Assembly: GCF_014639435.1 (NCBI RefSeq)
Contig: NZ_BMFZ01000011.1
Span: 62,001 to 126,000 of the forward strand
Direction of reading: 5' to 3'
Length of the DNA stretch: 64,000 bases
Source: Hafnia psychrotolerans
GTDB taxonomy: Bacteria; Pseudomonadota; Gammaproteobacteria; Enterobacterales; Enterobacteriaceae
This document shows positions 7,422 through 15,913 of this stretch, one piece after another. The notes below the pieces were generated by a model. The model was not told where the DNA came from. It worked only from the letters and a program-made list of their open reading frames with translations, and did no database searches. A program made the position numbers and the translations under genes. Each line of letters starts with the position of its first letter. Position 1 is the first letter of the stretch.

Positions 7422-9422
7422 ATGACAGGTAAGAAAAACGCCGTATTACGGCTTACACAGGGCGCTTTCGCTGTGGCGCTGTGTGTGGGCTTACAAGCGC
7501 CGGCGCGGGCTTACGATCAACTTTATGTGTTCGGCGACAGCCTGAGTGACACCGGCAACATCGGCCGCTGGACCTTCGACAGCAGCTCACATCCGCTGTA
7601 CGACGAAATTCTGGCAGACAATATCGGCACGACGCTGACGCCGTCCTCCAAAGGTGGCCTGAACTATGCTGAAGGCGGCGGTGTGGCGGTGCCAGGGCTT
7701 GATTCCGATTACACCACACAGGATCAAGTGAAAAATTATCTGACGTCGACGGGGGGTAAAACCGACCCGAACGGGCTGTATATTCACTGGATTGGCGGTA
7801 ACGATTTAGCCGCCGCCGCGCTCAGCCTGAACCCGATTTCTGCTGTGAAGATTGCCATCAATAGCGCCACGCAGGCCGCTGCGCAGGTGAATGACTTACT
7901 GAAAGCCGGAGCCGGAACCGTAGTCGTGCCGACCGTGCCGAATATCGGGCTGACGCCAGTGCTAATGGAGGGCATTATTCAGGTCGGCTTGCTGCCCGTT
8001 CAGCAGCAGGCACTGGCAGCCGCTTATCAATATTTGAATGCGCAAAATACGCCAGACACCGATGCGCGTACCGAAGCGATTCATAATGCGCTGAAGGCCT
8101 CGACCACCGCTGGCCTGAATTCGGCGTTGGTGCAGGACCTGCTTTCTAAAGGGTTGATTGCTGCTTATGACGCGCTGAAAAGCGTGGCGAGCGATCTGAC
8201 GGATACGTACAACACCACCGAGGACATTGCGCTGGCAAATACCGGCGGCAATATTGCGCGGGTGGACATCAACGGGCTATTCAACGAAGTGATTGCCGAT
8301 CCGGCGCTGTACGGTTTTGCCAATACCGCGGGTATGGCTTGCCCGGTAGGAACGTCGGCCTCTGAATGTACGTCGAACCTGCCGGGTTTCGACAGCAGTA
8401 AATCCTTCCTGTTTGCTGACCATTTTCACCCAACACCGCAAGCGCATGCACTGATTGCCGAATATATGCAGTCGGTGATCAACGGTCCGCTGGAGGTCAC
8501 TGCGCTGAATCGAGGTTCGTTGGCGCTGGCGCGAAATACGCAGGGTTTACTCGACAGTCGCTATCAGCAGTTACGCTCGCAAGAGAATGAATCTGGCACC
8601 TTCGGCATGTTTGGCGGGTATGCCGGGCAGCGTCTGGACAGCAAAATCAATCCGTCGCTCGGTGATGGGGATGCCACCACTAACTCGGGCAATATTGGCA
8701 TGGATTACCAGTTAACCGATCGCTGGATGATGGGGCTGATGCTTTCCGGTTCAGACGACAAACAGGATCCGACCGACCATTACAGCTACCGCACGCGCGG
8801 CTGGATGGCCACCGCCTTTACCGGCGTGAAAATCGCCGATAATGGGTGGATCAATGGTGATATCCATTATGGCTCACTCAACTACGACGACATCAAACGC
8901 AGCATCACGCTCGGGCCAACCACCCGCACCGAGCGCGGCGATACCGACGGGAAACAGATTGGCGGACGCGTCACCGCAGGCTGGGATTTCCCGATTTTGC
9001 CGGTGCTGAAAACCGGCCCTGTAGCGCAGTATCGTTGGGATTACAGCAGCATTGACGGGTACAGTGAGAAGGGCAACAACAGCACCTCAATGCGCTTTGG
9101 CGACCAGACGTCGCATTCCCAAATCGGCGCACTGGGCTGGCGTTTGAATGCTGAGCTCGGCATCGTCAACCCGTATGCGCAGGTGACCTATGACCGCCAG
9201 TTCGGTGACAAAACCTATACCGCCACGGGCGCCATTAAATCTACCCGCACGCACTTTAGCCGCACCACTGGCGAACAAGATGACGATTGGGTCGACATGA
9301 CCGTCGGCGCGAATATACAAATCACTCACAGTATCTCGGCCTTCGCCGCTGTCTCGCAAACCACCGGCCTGGATTCCGGCGAGCAAACGTCCTATAACGC
9401 GGGGATCAGTGCGCGGTTTTAA
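7422..9422 (+). CDS. GDSL-type esterase autotransporter (EstA/ApeE-like)
   Basis: This 666-residue type Va autotransporter has a signal peptide (1-30, cleavage after PARA), an SGNH/GDSL hydrolase passenger (~31-350) and a C-terminal 12-strand beta-barrel (~385-666) ending in a terminal Phe. Catalytic blocks are visible: GDSLSDTG with nucleophile Ser40, GGND for the oxyanion Asn, and DHFHPT with the Asp/His pair. The family includes Pseudomonas EstA, Salmonella ApeE and Serratia EstA, which display an esterase at the cell surface acting on short-to-medium acyl esters. It is monocistronic, divergent from tag and followed by the hairpin at 9434. Natural substrates are unknown. Confidence 0.9.
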   Translation: MTGKKNAVLRLTQGAFAVALCVGLQAPARAYDQLYVFGDSLSDTGNIGRWTFDSSSHPLYDEILADNIGTTLTPSSKGGLNYAEGGGVAVPGLDSDYTTQDQVKNYLTSTGGKTDPNGLYIHWIGGNDLAAAALSLNPISAVKIAINSATQAAAQVNDLLKAGAGTVVVPTVPNIGLTPVLMEGIIQVGLLPVQQQALAAAYQYLNAQNTPDTDARTEAIHNALKASTTAGLNSALVQDLLSKGLIAAYDALKSVASDLTDTYNTTEDIALANTGGNIARVDINGLFNEVIADPALYGFANTAGMACPVGTSASECTSNLPGFDSSKSFLFADHFHPTPQAHALIAEYMQSVINGPLEVTALNRGSLALARNTQGLLDSRYQQLRSQENESGTFGMFGGYAGQRLDSKINPSLGDGDATTNSGNIGMDYQLTDRWMMGLMLSGSDDKQDPTDHYSYRTRGWMATAFTGVKIADNGWINGDIHYGSLNYDDIKRSITLGPTTRTERGDTDGKQIGGRVTAGWDFPILPVLKTGPVAQYRWDYSSIDGYSEKGNNSTSMRFGDQTSHSQIGALGWRLNAELGIVNPYAQVTYDRQFGDKTYTATGAIKSTRTHFSRTTGEQDDDWVDMTVGANIQITHSISAFAAVSQTTGLDSGEQTSYNAGISARF

Positions 9423-9433
9423 AATTAAAATTT

Positions 9434-9456
9434 AAGGGGCGTAACGCCCCTTCCTT
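9434..9456 (+). terminator. hairpin downstream of the esterase autotransporter gene
   Basis: AAGGGGCG-TAA-CGCCCCTT is a perfect 8-bp stem 12 bp after the stop codon. The following T-run is poor (CCTTACTT), so it may be a weak terminator or a 3'-end protector. Confidence 0.6.
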
Positions 9457-9616
9457 ACTTGCTTATGTCCTCTCTGGACTGTCCTTGATTTGTATTTTAT
9501 AGAAAACAAACTGAATCCATTCGCCTCTAACATAGTCATTCTGGCTGATTATCTTCCGTTCAGCGGGTATACTGTTCGGCTCTATATAAACCCACTTTCT
9601 CGCGTGCGAATCCAAC

Positions 9617-10531
9617 ATGCAAAAGTTTGATACCAAGACATTTCAGGGCCTGATCCTGACACTGCAAGATTATTGGGCGCAGCAGGGCTGCACCATTGTT
9701 CAACCGCTGGATATGGAAGTCGGCGCGGGGACTTCCCACCCGATGACCAGCCTGCGTGCACTCGGCCCTGAGCCTTTTGCGGCAGCCTATGTTCAGCCAT
9801 CACGCCGCCCGACTGACGGTCGCTACGGTGAGAACCCGAACCGCCTGCAACACTATTATCAGTTCCAGGTGATGATCAAACCTTCTCCGGAAAACATTCA
9901 GGAACTGTACCTCGGCTCCCTGAAAGAGCTGGGTCTTGATCCGCTGATCCATGATATCCGCTTCGTTGAAGACAACTGGGAAAACCCAACGCTGGGCGCC
10001 TGGGGCCTCGGCTGGGAAGTGTGGCTGAACGGCATGGAAGTGACACAGTTCACTTACTTCCAGCAAGTTGGCGGCCTGGAATGTAAGCCTGTGACCGGTG
10101 AAATCACTTACGGTCTTGAGCGTCTGGCGATGTACATCCAGGGTGTGGACAGCGTTTACGATCTGGTCTGGAGCGACGGCCCGCTGGGCAAAACGACCTA
10201 CGGTGACGTGTTCCATCAGAACGAAGTGGAGCAATCCACCTATAACTTCGAATACGCCGACGTTGATTTCCTGTTCTCTTGCTTCGAACAGCACGAGAAA
10301 GAGGCGCAAACTCTGCTGGCGCTCGAAAAGCCTCTGGCATTGCCAGCGTACGAGCGCATTTTGAAAGCGGCACATTGCTTCAACCTGCTGGACGCACGCA
10401 AAGCTATTTCCGTGACTGAACGTCAGCGCTACATTCTGCGCATCCGTACCCTGACCAAAGCGGTAGCTGAAGCGTATTACGCTTCCCGCGAAGTGTTGGG
10501 CTTCCCGATGTGCAAAAAGAACGAGAAGTGA
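9617..10531 (+). CDS. glyQ: glycine--tRNA ligase alpha subunit
   Basis: This 304-residue alpha subunit of the bacterial alpha2beta2 glycyl-tRNA synthetase carries the class II catalytic core that activates glycine and charges tRNA-Gly. It begins [20 protein letters not shown] and contains the family signatures [45 protein letters not shown] and [13 protein letters not shown]. It is essential and cytosolic. It is followed after 6 bp by glyS, forming the usual operon. A -10-like TATACT at about 9568 could serve the promoter. The start is fixed by family alignment. Confidence 0.98.
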   Translation: MQKFDTKTFQGLILTLQDYWAQQGCTIVQPLDMEVGAGTSHPMTSLRALGPEPFAAAYVQPSRRPTDGRYGENPNRLQHYYQFQVMIKPSPENIQELYLGSLKELGLDPLIHDIRFVEDNWENPTLGAWGLGWEVWLNGMEVTQFTYFQQVGGLECKPVTGEITYGLERLAMYIQGVDSVYDLVWSDGPLGKTTYGDVFHQNEVEQSTYNFEYADVDFLFSCFEQHEKEAQTLLALEKPLALPAYERILKAAHCFNLLDARKAISVTERQRYILRIRTLTKAVAEAYYASREVLGFPMCKKNEK

Positions 10532-10537
10532 GAAACA

Positions 10538-12610
10538 GTGATGACTGAAAAAACATTTCTGGTGGAAATCGGCACGGAAGAACTGCCACCGAAGGCTCTG
10601 CGCAGCCTTGCTGAATCTTTTGCGGCTAACCTGACTGCCGAGCTGGATGCGGCGAATCTGCCACACGGCGACGTCAAATGGTTTGCAGCACCTCGCCGTC
10701 TGGCACTGAAAGTCTCTGCCCTGCACCAATCACAGGCCGATCGAGAAGTTGAAAAACGCGGCCCTGCGGTTTCTCAGGCATTTGATGCCGAAGGTAAACC
10801 AAGTAAAGCCGCAGAAGGCTGGGCTCGCGGTTGCGGTATCACCGTGGATCAGGCCGACCGTCTGGTCACTGACAAAGGCGAATGGCTGGTTTACCGTGCG
10901 CACGTCAAAGGTGAAAGCGCGCAGCATCTGCTGGCACCGATGGTTGCCACCTCGCTCGCCAAACTGCCTATTCCTAAACTGATGCGCTGGGGCGATTCTG
11001 ACGTGCAGTTTGTGCGTCCTGTTCACACCGTGACCTTGCTGCTGGGTGATGAGCTGATCCCGGGTAAGATTCTCGGTATCGATTCTGCCCGGACTATTCG
11101 CGGCCACCGCTTTATGGGTGAGCCGGAATTCACCATCGACAACGCCGATCAGTATCCGCAAATTTTGCTCGAGCGCGGCAAAGTCATCGCTGATTACGAG
11201 CAGCGCAAAGCCATCATCAAACAGGGCGCCGAAGCGGCGGCCAAACAGATTGGCGGCATCGCTGATCTGAGCGAAAGTCTGTTGGAAGAAGTGGCCTCGC
11301 TGGTGGAGTGGCCGGTGGTGCTGACCGCCAAATTCGAAGAGAAATTCCTGGCTGTTCCGGCTGAAGCGCTGGTTTACACCATGAAGGGCGACCAGAAGTA
11401 TTTCCCGGTGTACGACGCGGCGGGCAAACTTCTGCCAAACTTTATTTTCGTCACCAATATTGAATCGAAAGATCCACAGCAAATCATTTCTGGTAACGAA
11501 AAAGTGGTGCGTCCACGTCTGGCTGATGCTGAGTTCTTCTTCAATACCGATTTGAAAAAGCGTATCGAAGACCATCTGCCGCGTCTGGCTACCGTGATGT
11601 TCCAGAAACAGCTCGGTACGCTGCGTGATAAAACTGACCGTATTGAAGCGCTGTCTGGCTGGATTGCCGATAAAATCGGTGCCAACGCTGATAACGCAAA
11701 ACGTGCCGGTCGGCTGTCAAAATGCGATCTGATGACCAACATGGTCTTCGAATTCACTGACACGCAGGGCGTGATGGGCATGCACTATGCACGTCACGAC
11801 GGCGAAGCGGAAGAAGTGGCGGTTGCACTGAACGAGCAGTATCAGCCACGCTTTGCTGGCGACGCCTTACCGGCTTCCTCCGTCGCTTGTGCGCTGGCCA
11901 TCGCCGACAAGATGGACACGCTGGCCGGTATCTTTGGCATCGGACAGCATCCGAAAGGTGATAAAGACCCGTTCGCACTGCGTCGTGCAGCGCTGGGTGT
12001 GTTGCGTATTATTGTTGAGAAAAACCTGTCTCTTGATTTGCAAACCCTGACCGAAGAAGCGGTGCGTCTGTACGGCGACAAGCTGACTAACGCCAAGGTT
12101 GTGGATGACGTGGTTGATTTCATGCTCGGTCGTTTCCGTGCCTGGTATCAGGAAGAGGGCCACAGCGTTGACACTATTCAGGCTGTGCTGGCGCGTCGTC
12201 CGACCAAACCGGCTGACTTTGATGCCCGTGTGAAAGCGGTCAGTTATTTCCGCACGCTGGATGAAGCCGCGACGCTGGCTGCTGCCAATAAACGCGTTTC
12301 CAATATTCTGGCGAAATCGACGGATACGCTGCTTGAGAATGTTAGCGCCTCGGTGTTGAAAGAGCCTGCCGAGCTGAAACTGGCAACGCATCTGGTGGTT
12401 CTGCGTGACAAGCTGACGCCGCTGTTTGCTGCCGGTCAGTACAAAGAAGCCCTGGTTGAACTGGCTGCACTGCGCGAAACCGTCGATACGTTCTTCGATA
12501 CGGTGATGGTGATGGATGAGAACGAAGCGGTTCGAATCAACCGTTTGACACTGCTGTCTAAGTTACGGGAGTTGTTCTTGCAGGTAGCGGATATTTCGCT
12601 GCTTCAGTAA
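10538..12610 (+). CDS. glyS: glycine--tRNA ligase beta subunit
   Basis: This 690-residue beta subunit, the normal length, is needed for tRNA binding by glycyl-tRNA synthetase. It starts [19 protein letters not shown]. Landmarks include the central [13 protein letters not shown] region, the HD-like segment around [17 protein letters not shown] and [26 protein letters not shown], and a C-terminal DALR-type anticodon-binding domain ending [13 protein letters not shown]. It lies 6 bp after glyQ with its ribosome site inside the glyQ end. A strong terminator follows at 12659. Confidence 0.98.
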   Translation: MMTEKTFLVEIGTEELPPKALRSLAESFAANLTAELDAANLPHGDVKWFAAPRRLALKVSALHQSQADREVEKRGPAVSQAFDAEGKPSKAAEGWARGCGITVDQADRLVTDKGEWLVYRAHVKGESAQHLLAPMVATSLAKLPIPKLMRWGDSDVQFVRPVHTVTLLLGDELIPGKILGIDSARTIRGHRFMGEPEFTIDNADQYPQILLERGKVIADYEQRKAIIKQGAEAAAKQIGGIADLSESLLEEVASLVEWPVVLTAKFEEKFLAVPAEALVYTMKGDQKYFPVYDAAGKLLPNFIFVTNIESKDPQQIISGNEKVVRPRLADAEFFFNTDLKKRIEDHLPRLATVMFQKQLGTLRDKTDRIEALSGWIADKIGANADNAKRAGRLSKCDLMTNMVFEFTDTQGVMGMHYARHDGEAEEVAVALNEQYQPRFAGDALPASSVACALAIADKMDTLAGIFGIGQHPKGDKDPFALRRAALGVLRIIVEKNLSLDLQTLTEEAVRLYGDKLTNAKVVDDVVDFMLGRFRAWYQEEGHSVDTIQAVLARRPTKPADFDARVKAVSYFRTLDEAATLAAANKRVSNILAKSTDTLLENVSASVLKEPAELKLATHLVVLRDKLTPLFAAGQYKEALVELAALRETVDTFFDTVMVMDENEAVRINRLTLLSKLRELFLQVADISLLQ

Positions 12611-12658
12611 GCAGGGGACTTTTCAGCTTTATTAACGCTGAAGAAGCAAAATATTGAG

Positions 12659-12694
12659 CGAGGCCGGGTTACGATCCGGACCTCGTTTTTTTGT
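12659..12694 (+). terminator. rho-independent terminator of glyQS
   Basis: CGAGGCCGG and CCGGACCTCG form a GC-rich stem (one bulge) around an 8-nt loop, followed by TTTTTTTG. It lies 49 bp past the glyS stop. Confidence 0.85.
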
Positions 12695-12740
12695 TTTTAA
12701 TTTCAAATTTTTTTAAATTCAAATTCAAATTCAAAATCAA

Positions 12741-13559
12741 GGTCGTGGGCTTGCCGCCCACACCGCTTTAAGACCTTGGGCTGCCGCCCAAACTGGCCCA
12801 GAAGGTGCGTAAGCGCGCACCCTCTGGACTCCCGCGCTTTTTAAAAACAGCAGCTGCGCGGGTCACAATGGCCGTGTTTCAGGGGCCACAGCGATAGCCG
12901 TAAAATGTCAGCCCTTACGGGCTTCCCGGCTGCGGGTTCGAGCCAACGGTAAAGATGTTGTCTCTCCACCGACTTGCCGGTGACATTTTGAACACGGCCG
13001 AAGCTTCTTTAAATTCAAAATCAAAACCCGTGTGGTGTTGACCTTTAAAATGTCGAGGCCGCATTCAAAATGGCGCCGAGCAAGCGGTTCAATACCTGAG
13101 GCTGAAACCCACAGCGAGGGTACCGCCGAAGCGGTGATACGTTAAATGCTGCCGACGCTTTTTTAAGTTCAAAATCGGAACTGTTTTTATCTTTTTAAAA
13201 AAAGTATGGGCCGCATTCAAAATGGCGCTGAATGAGAGGTGAGAAACGGCGAGCGGGTTTACTGCGAGCTGGTCCGAACCCGAAATGAAGGAACCGCAAC
13301 GCGGCGCTATTTTGCGGCTATAACCCAAGTACCTGAAACACGGCCATCCCGATTCAGCGATAGCGCGCAGTTAAAAAAGCTCGGATTCTTAAGGCCCGAG
13401 CGACTGCGGGCCTTAAGGCCGGTTTGGGTGGCAACCCAAGGTCTTAACCTTGAATTTAAAAAAGCGGGTGTGGGTGGCAACCCAAGGTCTTAACCTTGAA
13501 TTTAAAAAAGCAGGTGTGGACGGCAACCCAAGGTCTTAACCTCGAATTTGAACTTAAAA
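12741..13559. repeat. Composite hairpin-repeat element A (glyS-yiaF intergenic mosaic)
   Basis: This gene-free block of about 820 bp is built from hairpin modules. AAGACCTTGGG at 12770 is mirrored by CCCAAGGTCTT at 13435. Inside are small stems such as GTGGGCTTGCCGCCCAC, TTGGGCTGCCGCCCAA and AGAAGGTGCG/CGCGCACCCTCT. GGCCGCATTCAAAATGGCGC occurs twice (from 13058 and from 13209). The segment 13208-13370 is clearly related to 50650-50812 in element B, and 12773-12840 to 50353-50420, in the same orientation. Open frames here have no coding character. A transposase is absent. The element ends in the 46-bp tandem repeat at 13422-13559. Confidence 0.85.
13422..13559. repeat. 46-bp tandem repeat, three units
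   Basis: Three head-to-tail copies with a period of exactly 46 bp share the core GGCAACCCAAGGTCTTAACC, then TTGAATTTAAAAAAGC. Equivalent C residues fall at 13432, 13478 and 13524. Units 1 and 2 are nearly identical; unit 3 carries several changes. The first unit is also the right end of the element A inverted repeat. Confidence 0.9.
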
Positions 13560-13684
13560 CTTTTCCAACGCTTTTTTAAAAAGCGTTCTCCCCCCAGATG
13601 TTCTATCCTATAACCCGCATGGAATGCATAAACTCGGCAGGGAACTTGCCGGCAAAAGAACATTGAAATCAGGAGTCAGGACTC

Positions 13685-14407
13685 ATGGCTGTAGGGATCA
13701 GAAGCGGTGTATTTTCTCGCTGGCTGGCGCCGTTTATCGCACTGCTGGTAGTTTTTCAGCTTACTGCATGCGGCGATAAAGAACCGGAACAACGCAAAGC
13801 CTTTATCGACTATTTGCAAAATACCGTAATGCGCAGTGGGCAGAACCTGCCATCACTGAGTGAAGATCAGAAACAGAGGTTTGGTAATTATGCGAATGAC
13901 TACGGCATCATTCTGTCGTATTCACGCCAGATGAAGCAGGCCGTGGAAAGTAGTTTGGTTCCTGCGGTTAGCGCCATTGGGCAGATTCGTACACCGCAAG
14001 ACTACATGACACAGCGTACTGAGCTGCAACAGTCGGTGGGTGCATTGAATCTGCTGAGTGCGCAAATTCGCGATTCCAAGAACAAAGCGGATACCGCTAT
14101 GGCTGCTCTCAAGCAACCAAGCGATCTTAAAGCCGTTTACGCGCAGGTTTACGCTAACGTGGTGACTGAGCCAGCCAATGTGCTGACTCCGCTGGTGCCA
14201 GCGCTGACCAGCTTCACGCAGGACATTATTGCGGTAGGGGATTACCTGCAACAGCAGGGTGCTAACGTTGCTTTTGCTAACGGTGGCGTGCAGTTCCCGA
14301 CGCAACAACAGGCAATGCAATACAACACCATGATGTCGAATCTGGTGGGTAAACAGCAGACGTTGCTCAGCGCGCAGAAAGTCGCGCAAGGTGATTTTAG
14401 CCGCTAG
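13685..14407 (+). CDS. yiaF: DUF3053 lipoprotein YiaF
   Basis: This 240-residue protein has an N-terminal signal anchor and a lipobox-like FQLTAC (Cys29), followed by a charged, mostly helical domain (DKEPEQRKAFIDYLQNTV at ~31-48). It belongs to the DUF3053 family typified by E. coli YiaF, an inner-membrane or envelope protein of unknown function. A GGAGTCAGG ribosome site lies just upstream. It is monocistronic, with element A upstream and a terminator downstream. No catalytic motif is visible. Confidence 0.88.
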   Translation: MAVGIRSGVFSRWLAPFIALLVVFQLTACGDKEPEQRKAFIDYLQNTVMRSGQNLPSLSEDQKQRFGNYANDYGIILSYSRQMKQAVESSLVPAVSAIGQIRTPQDYMTQRTELQQSVGALNLLSAQIRDSKNKADTAMAALKQPSDLKAVYAQVYANVVTEPANVLTPLVPALTSFTQDIIAVGDYLQQQGANVAFANGGVQFPTQQQAMQYNTMMSNLVGKQQTLLSAQKVAQGDFSR

Positions 14408-14440
14408 CCATTAATCATCTGATTTATAAAAGAAATATGA

Positions 14441-14467
14441 CCACGCTATACTCGGCGTGGTTTTTTT
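14441..14467 (+). terminator. rho-independent terminator of yiaF
   Basis: CCACGC and GCGTGG form a 6-bp stem with an 8-nt loop, followed by seven T. It starts 34 bp after the yiaF stop. Confidence 0.85.
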
Positions 14468-14599
14468 ATGGGGCGAATGGTCGTTTTGCACAAAAAATTT
14501 ATAAACAATCACAATTTTTTTCCTGCAAAGAGGACGAAATTCATCTATTTTTTCAGCAACTTTATATATTCACGCTTTCTGCTAATTAAGGGTTTATTG

Positions 14600-15394
14600 A
14601 TGAAACGTTTGACGATGACTTTGCTGGCTGCGCTGGTTATGGCACCGACAATCACGATGGCTGCTGACAGCGCCTCCGCTGATTTTACCCCGGCTCAGCA
14701 GGCGGCTATTGGCAAAATTGCCTCTGATTACCTGCTTGCGCACCCTGAAATCCTGGTCCAGGTCGGCCAGAAATTGCAGGCCCAGCAGGCGGATCAACAG
14801 CAGCAGCAAACGCAGGCAGCGGTGCTGGAGAATGCCAAAGCGCTGGTCAGCGATCCGGCCACTCCAAGCTATGGACCTAAAGATGCCAAAGTCGCGTTCG
14901 TGGAATTCTTCGATTACCAGTGTCTGTACTGTAGCCACATGGCGCCGTTGGTTGAGCAAACCGTAAAAGCTAACCCGAACGTGCGTTTCGTGTTCAAAGA
15001 GTGGCCAATCTTCGGTGACCGCTGGAAAGAGTCTATCACTGCCGCTGAAACCGGCATGGCGATATGGAAAGAGAAAGGGTCACAGGCTTATTTCGATTAC
15101 CACAACAGTATTTACCGCACCGGTCATGACGAAGGCAAACTGACTAACGCAGATATCGCCGGTGCTGTGAAAGCGGCTAAAGCCACCACCCCAACCGCTG
15201 CCCAGTTGAAAGCCACTCACGAAGCGATCGCTTCCAATGATCAACTGGCGCGCACTTTAGGTTTTAGCGGTACGCCGGGCTTTATCGTAATGCCAACCCA
15301 CGGCGCAACCAGTGAAAATACCACCGTACTGCCGGGCGCCGTCTCTGCCGACGATTTGCAGGCCGCCATCGTGAAAGCGCAGGGCGGGAAGTAA
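14600..15394 (+). CDS. periplasmic DsbA-family thiol-disulfide protein
   Basis: This 264-residue protein has a signal peptide (~1-21, cleavage near TMAAD), a Gln-rich helical N-terminal segment (~25-75) and a thioredoxin-fold DsbA-like domain (~85-260). The active site is CLYC in EFFDYQCLYCSHM and the cis-Pro loop is GFSGTPGF. The layout resembles the Com1/ScsC/BdbD type of periplasmic oxidoreductase or isomerase rather than classical DsbA (CPHC). The ATG at 14600, with AAGGG upstream, was preferred because it starts the signal peptide; a longer frame lies in A/T-rich leader. It is monocistronic. The partner and direction of thiol exchange are unknown. Confidence 0.88.
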   Translation: MKRLTMTLLAALVMAPTITMAADSASADFTPAQQAAIGKIASDYLLAHPEILVQVGQKLQAQQADQQQQQTQAAVLENAKALVSDPATPSYGPKDAKVAFVEFFDYQCLYCSHMAPLVEQTVKANPNVRFVFKEWPIFGDRWKESITAAETGMAIWKEKGSQAYFDYHNSIYRTGHDEGKLTNADIAGAVKAAKATTPTAAQLKATHEAIASNDQLARTLGFSGTPGFIVMPTHGATSENTTVLPGAVSADDLQAAIVKAQGGK

Positions 15395-15419
15395 TTCTTT
15401 AAAGGCATGCTTTAATACA

Positions 15420-15450
15420 ACGGCGGGCTGTCTGACAGCTCGCCGTTTTA
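15420..15450 (+). terminator. rho-independent terminator of the DsbA-family gene
   Basis: ACGGCGGGCTGT and ACAGCTCGCCGT pair (one mismatch) around a CTG loop, followed by TTTT. It lies 26 bp after the stop codon. Confidence 0.85.
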
Positions 15451-15562
15451 ATTCCCCTTATCCTTTTCTTTCAACCTCTCCCTCCGTAAACGCATTCCTG
15501 CGCGGTTCAGACCCAGCTGAATGCTTTTTAAGCGAAATACGCAAGTTCGACGAAAAATACTT

Positions 15563-15739
15563 TGTGATGAATATCACATTTTAATAACAAAACATCCCTT
15601 CAAAAGAGTGATTAAAGTCACATTCTCATCACGATGACGCGTGTTTTTTGAGCGTCATGTTGAGTTTTCAAGCCGTTTTTGTGATCAGCGTCACCTAAAG
15701 TGGCTGTGTGGTGGGGTGTGGTGTGTGATCTTGCTCACG
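15563..15739 (+). promoter_or_regulatory. Four CRP-type sites upstream of mtlA
   Basis: Within the 519-bp gap before mtlA four TGTGA-N6-TCACA-like sites occur: TGTGATGAATATCACA at 15563-15578 (perfect), AGTGATTAAAGTCACA at 15607-15622, TGTGATCAGCGTCACC at 15680-15695, and TGTGATCTTGCTCACG at 15724-15739. Multiple cAMP-CRP sites upstream of mtlA are known in E. coli. No other gene is visible in the gap. Confidence 0.85.
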
Positions 15740-15913
15740 TCTCGCGCACTGGCTACGCGGTGCCATAATCACGTGGTAGAGTCCGCCTCGCAGACAGCAA
15801 TTCGACGGACGGATTTTTAAAGCAGTGGCACAAAGACCCGTATTAACCGTCACCGATAATTAACAAATATAACGCGCTCTTATTGTTAGCGCGTATCAAT
15901 AGGGGTGCGTTTT

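Noticed and set aside
13089-13493. Open frames of 79 and 84 codons in element A
   Set aside because: They cross the repeat modules, lack ribosome sites and show arginine-rich, non-protein-like composition.
13422-13559. CRISPR-like array suggested by three regularly spaced repeats
   Set aside because: The units are contiguous tandem copies with no unique spacers, they belong to a larger hairpin mosaic, and no cas gene is in the window.
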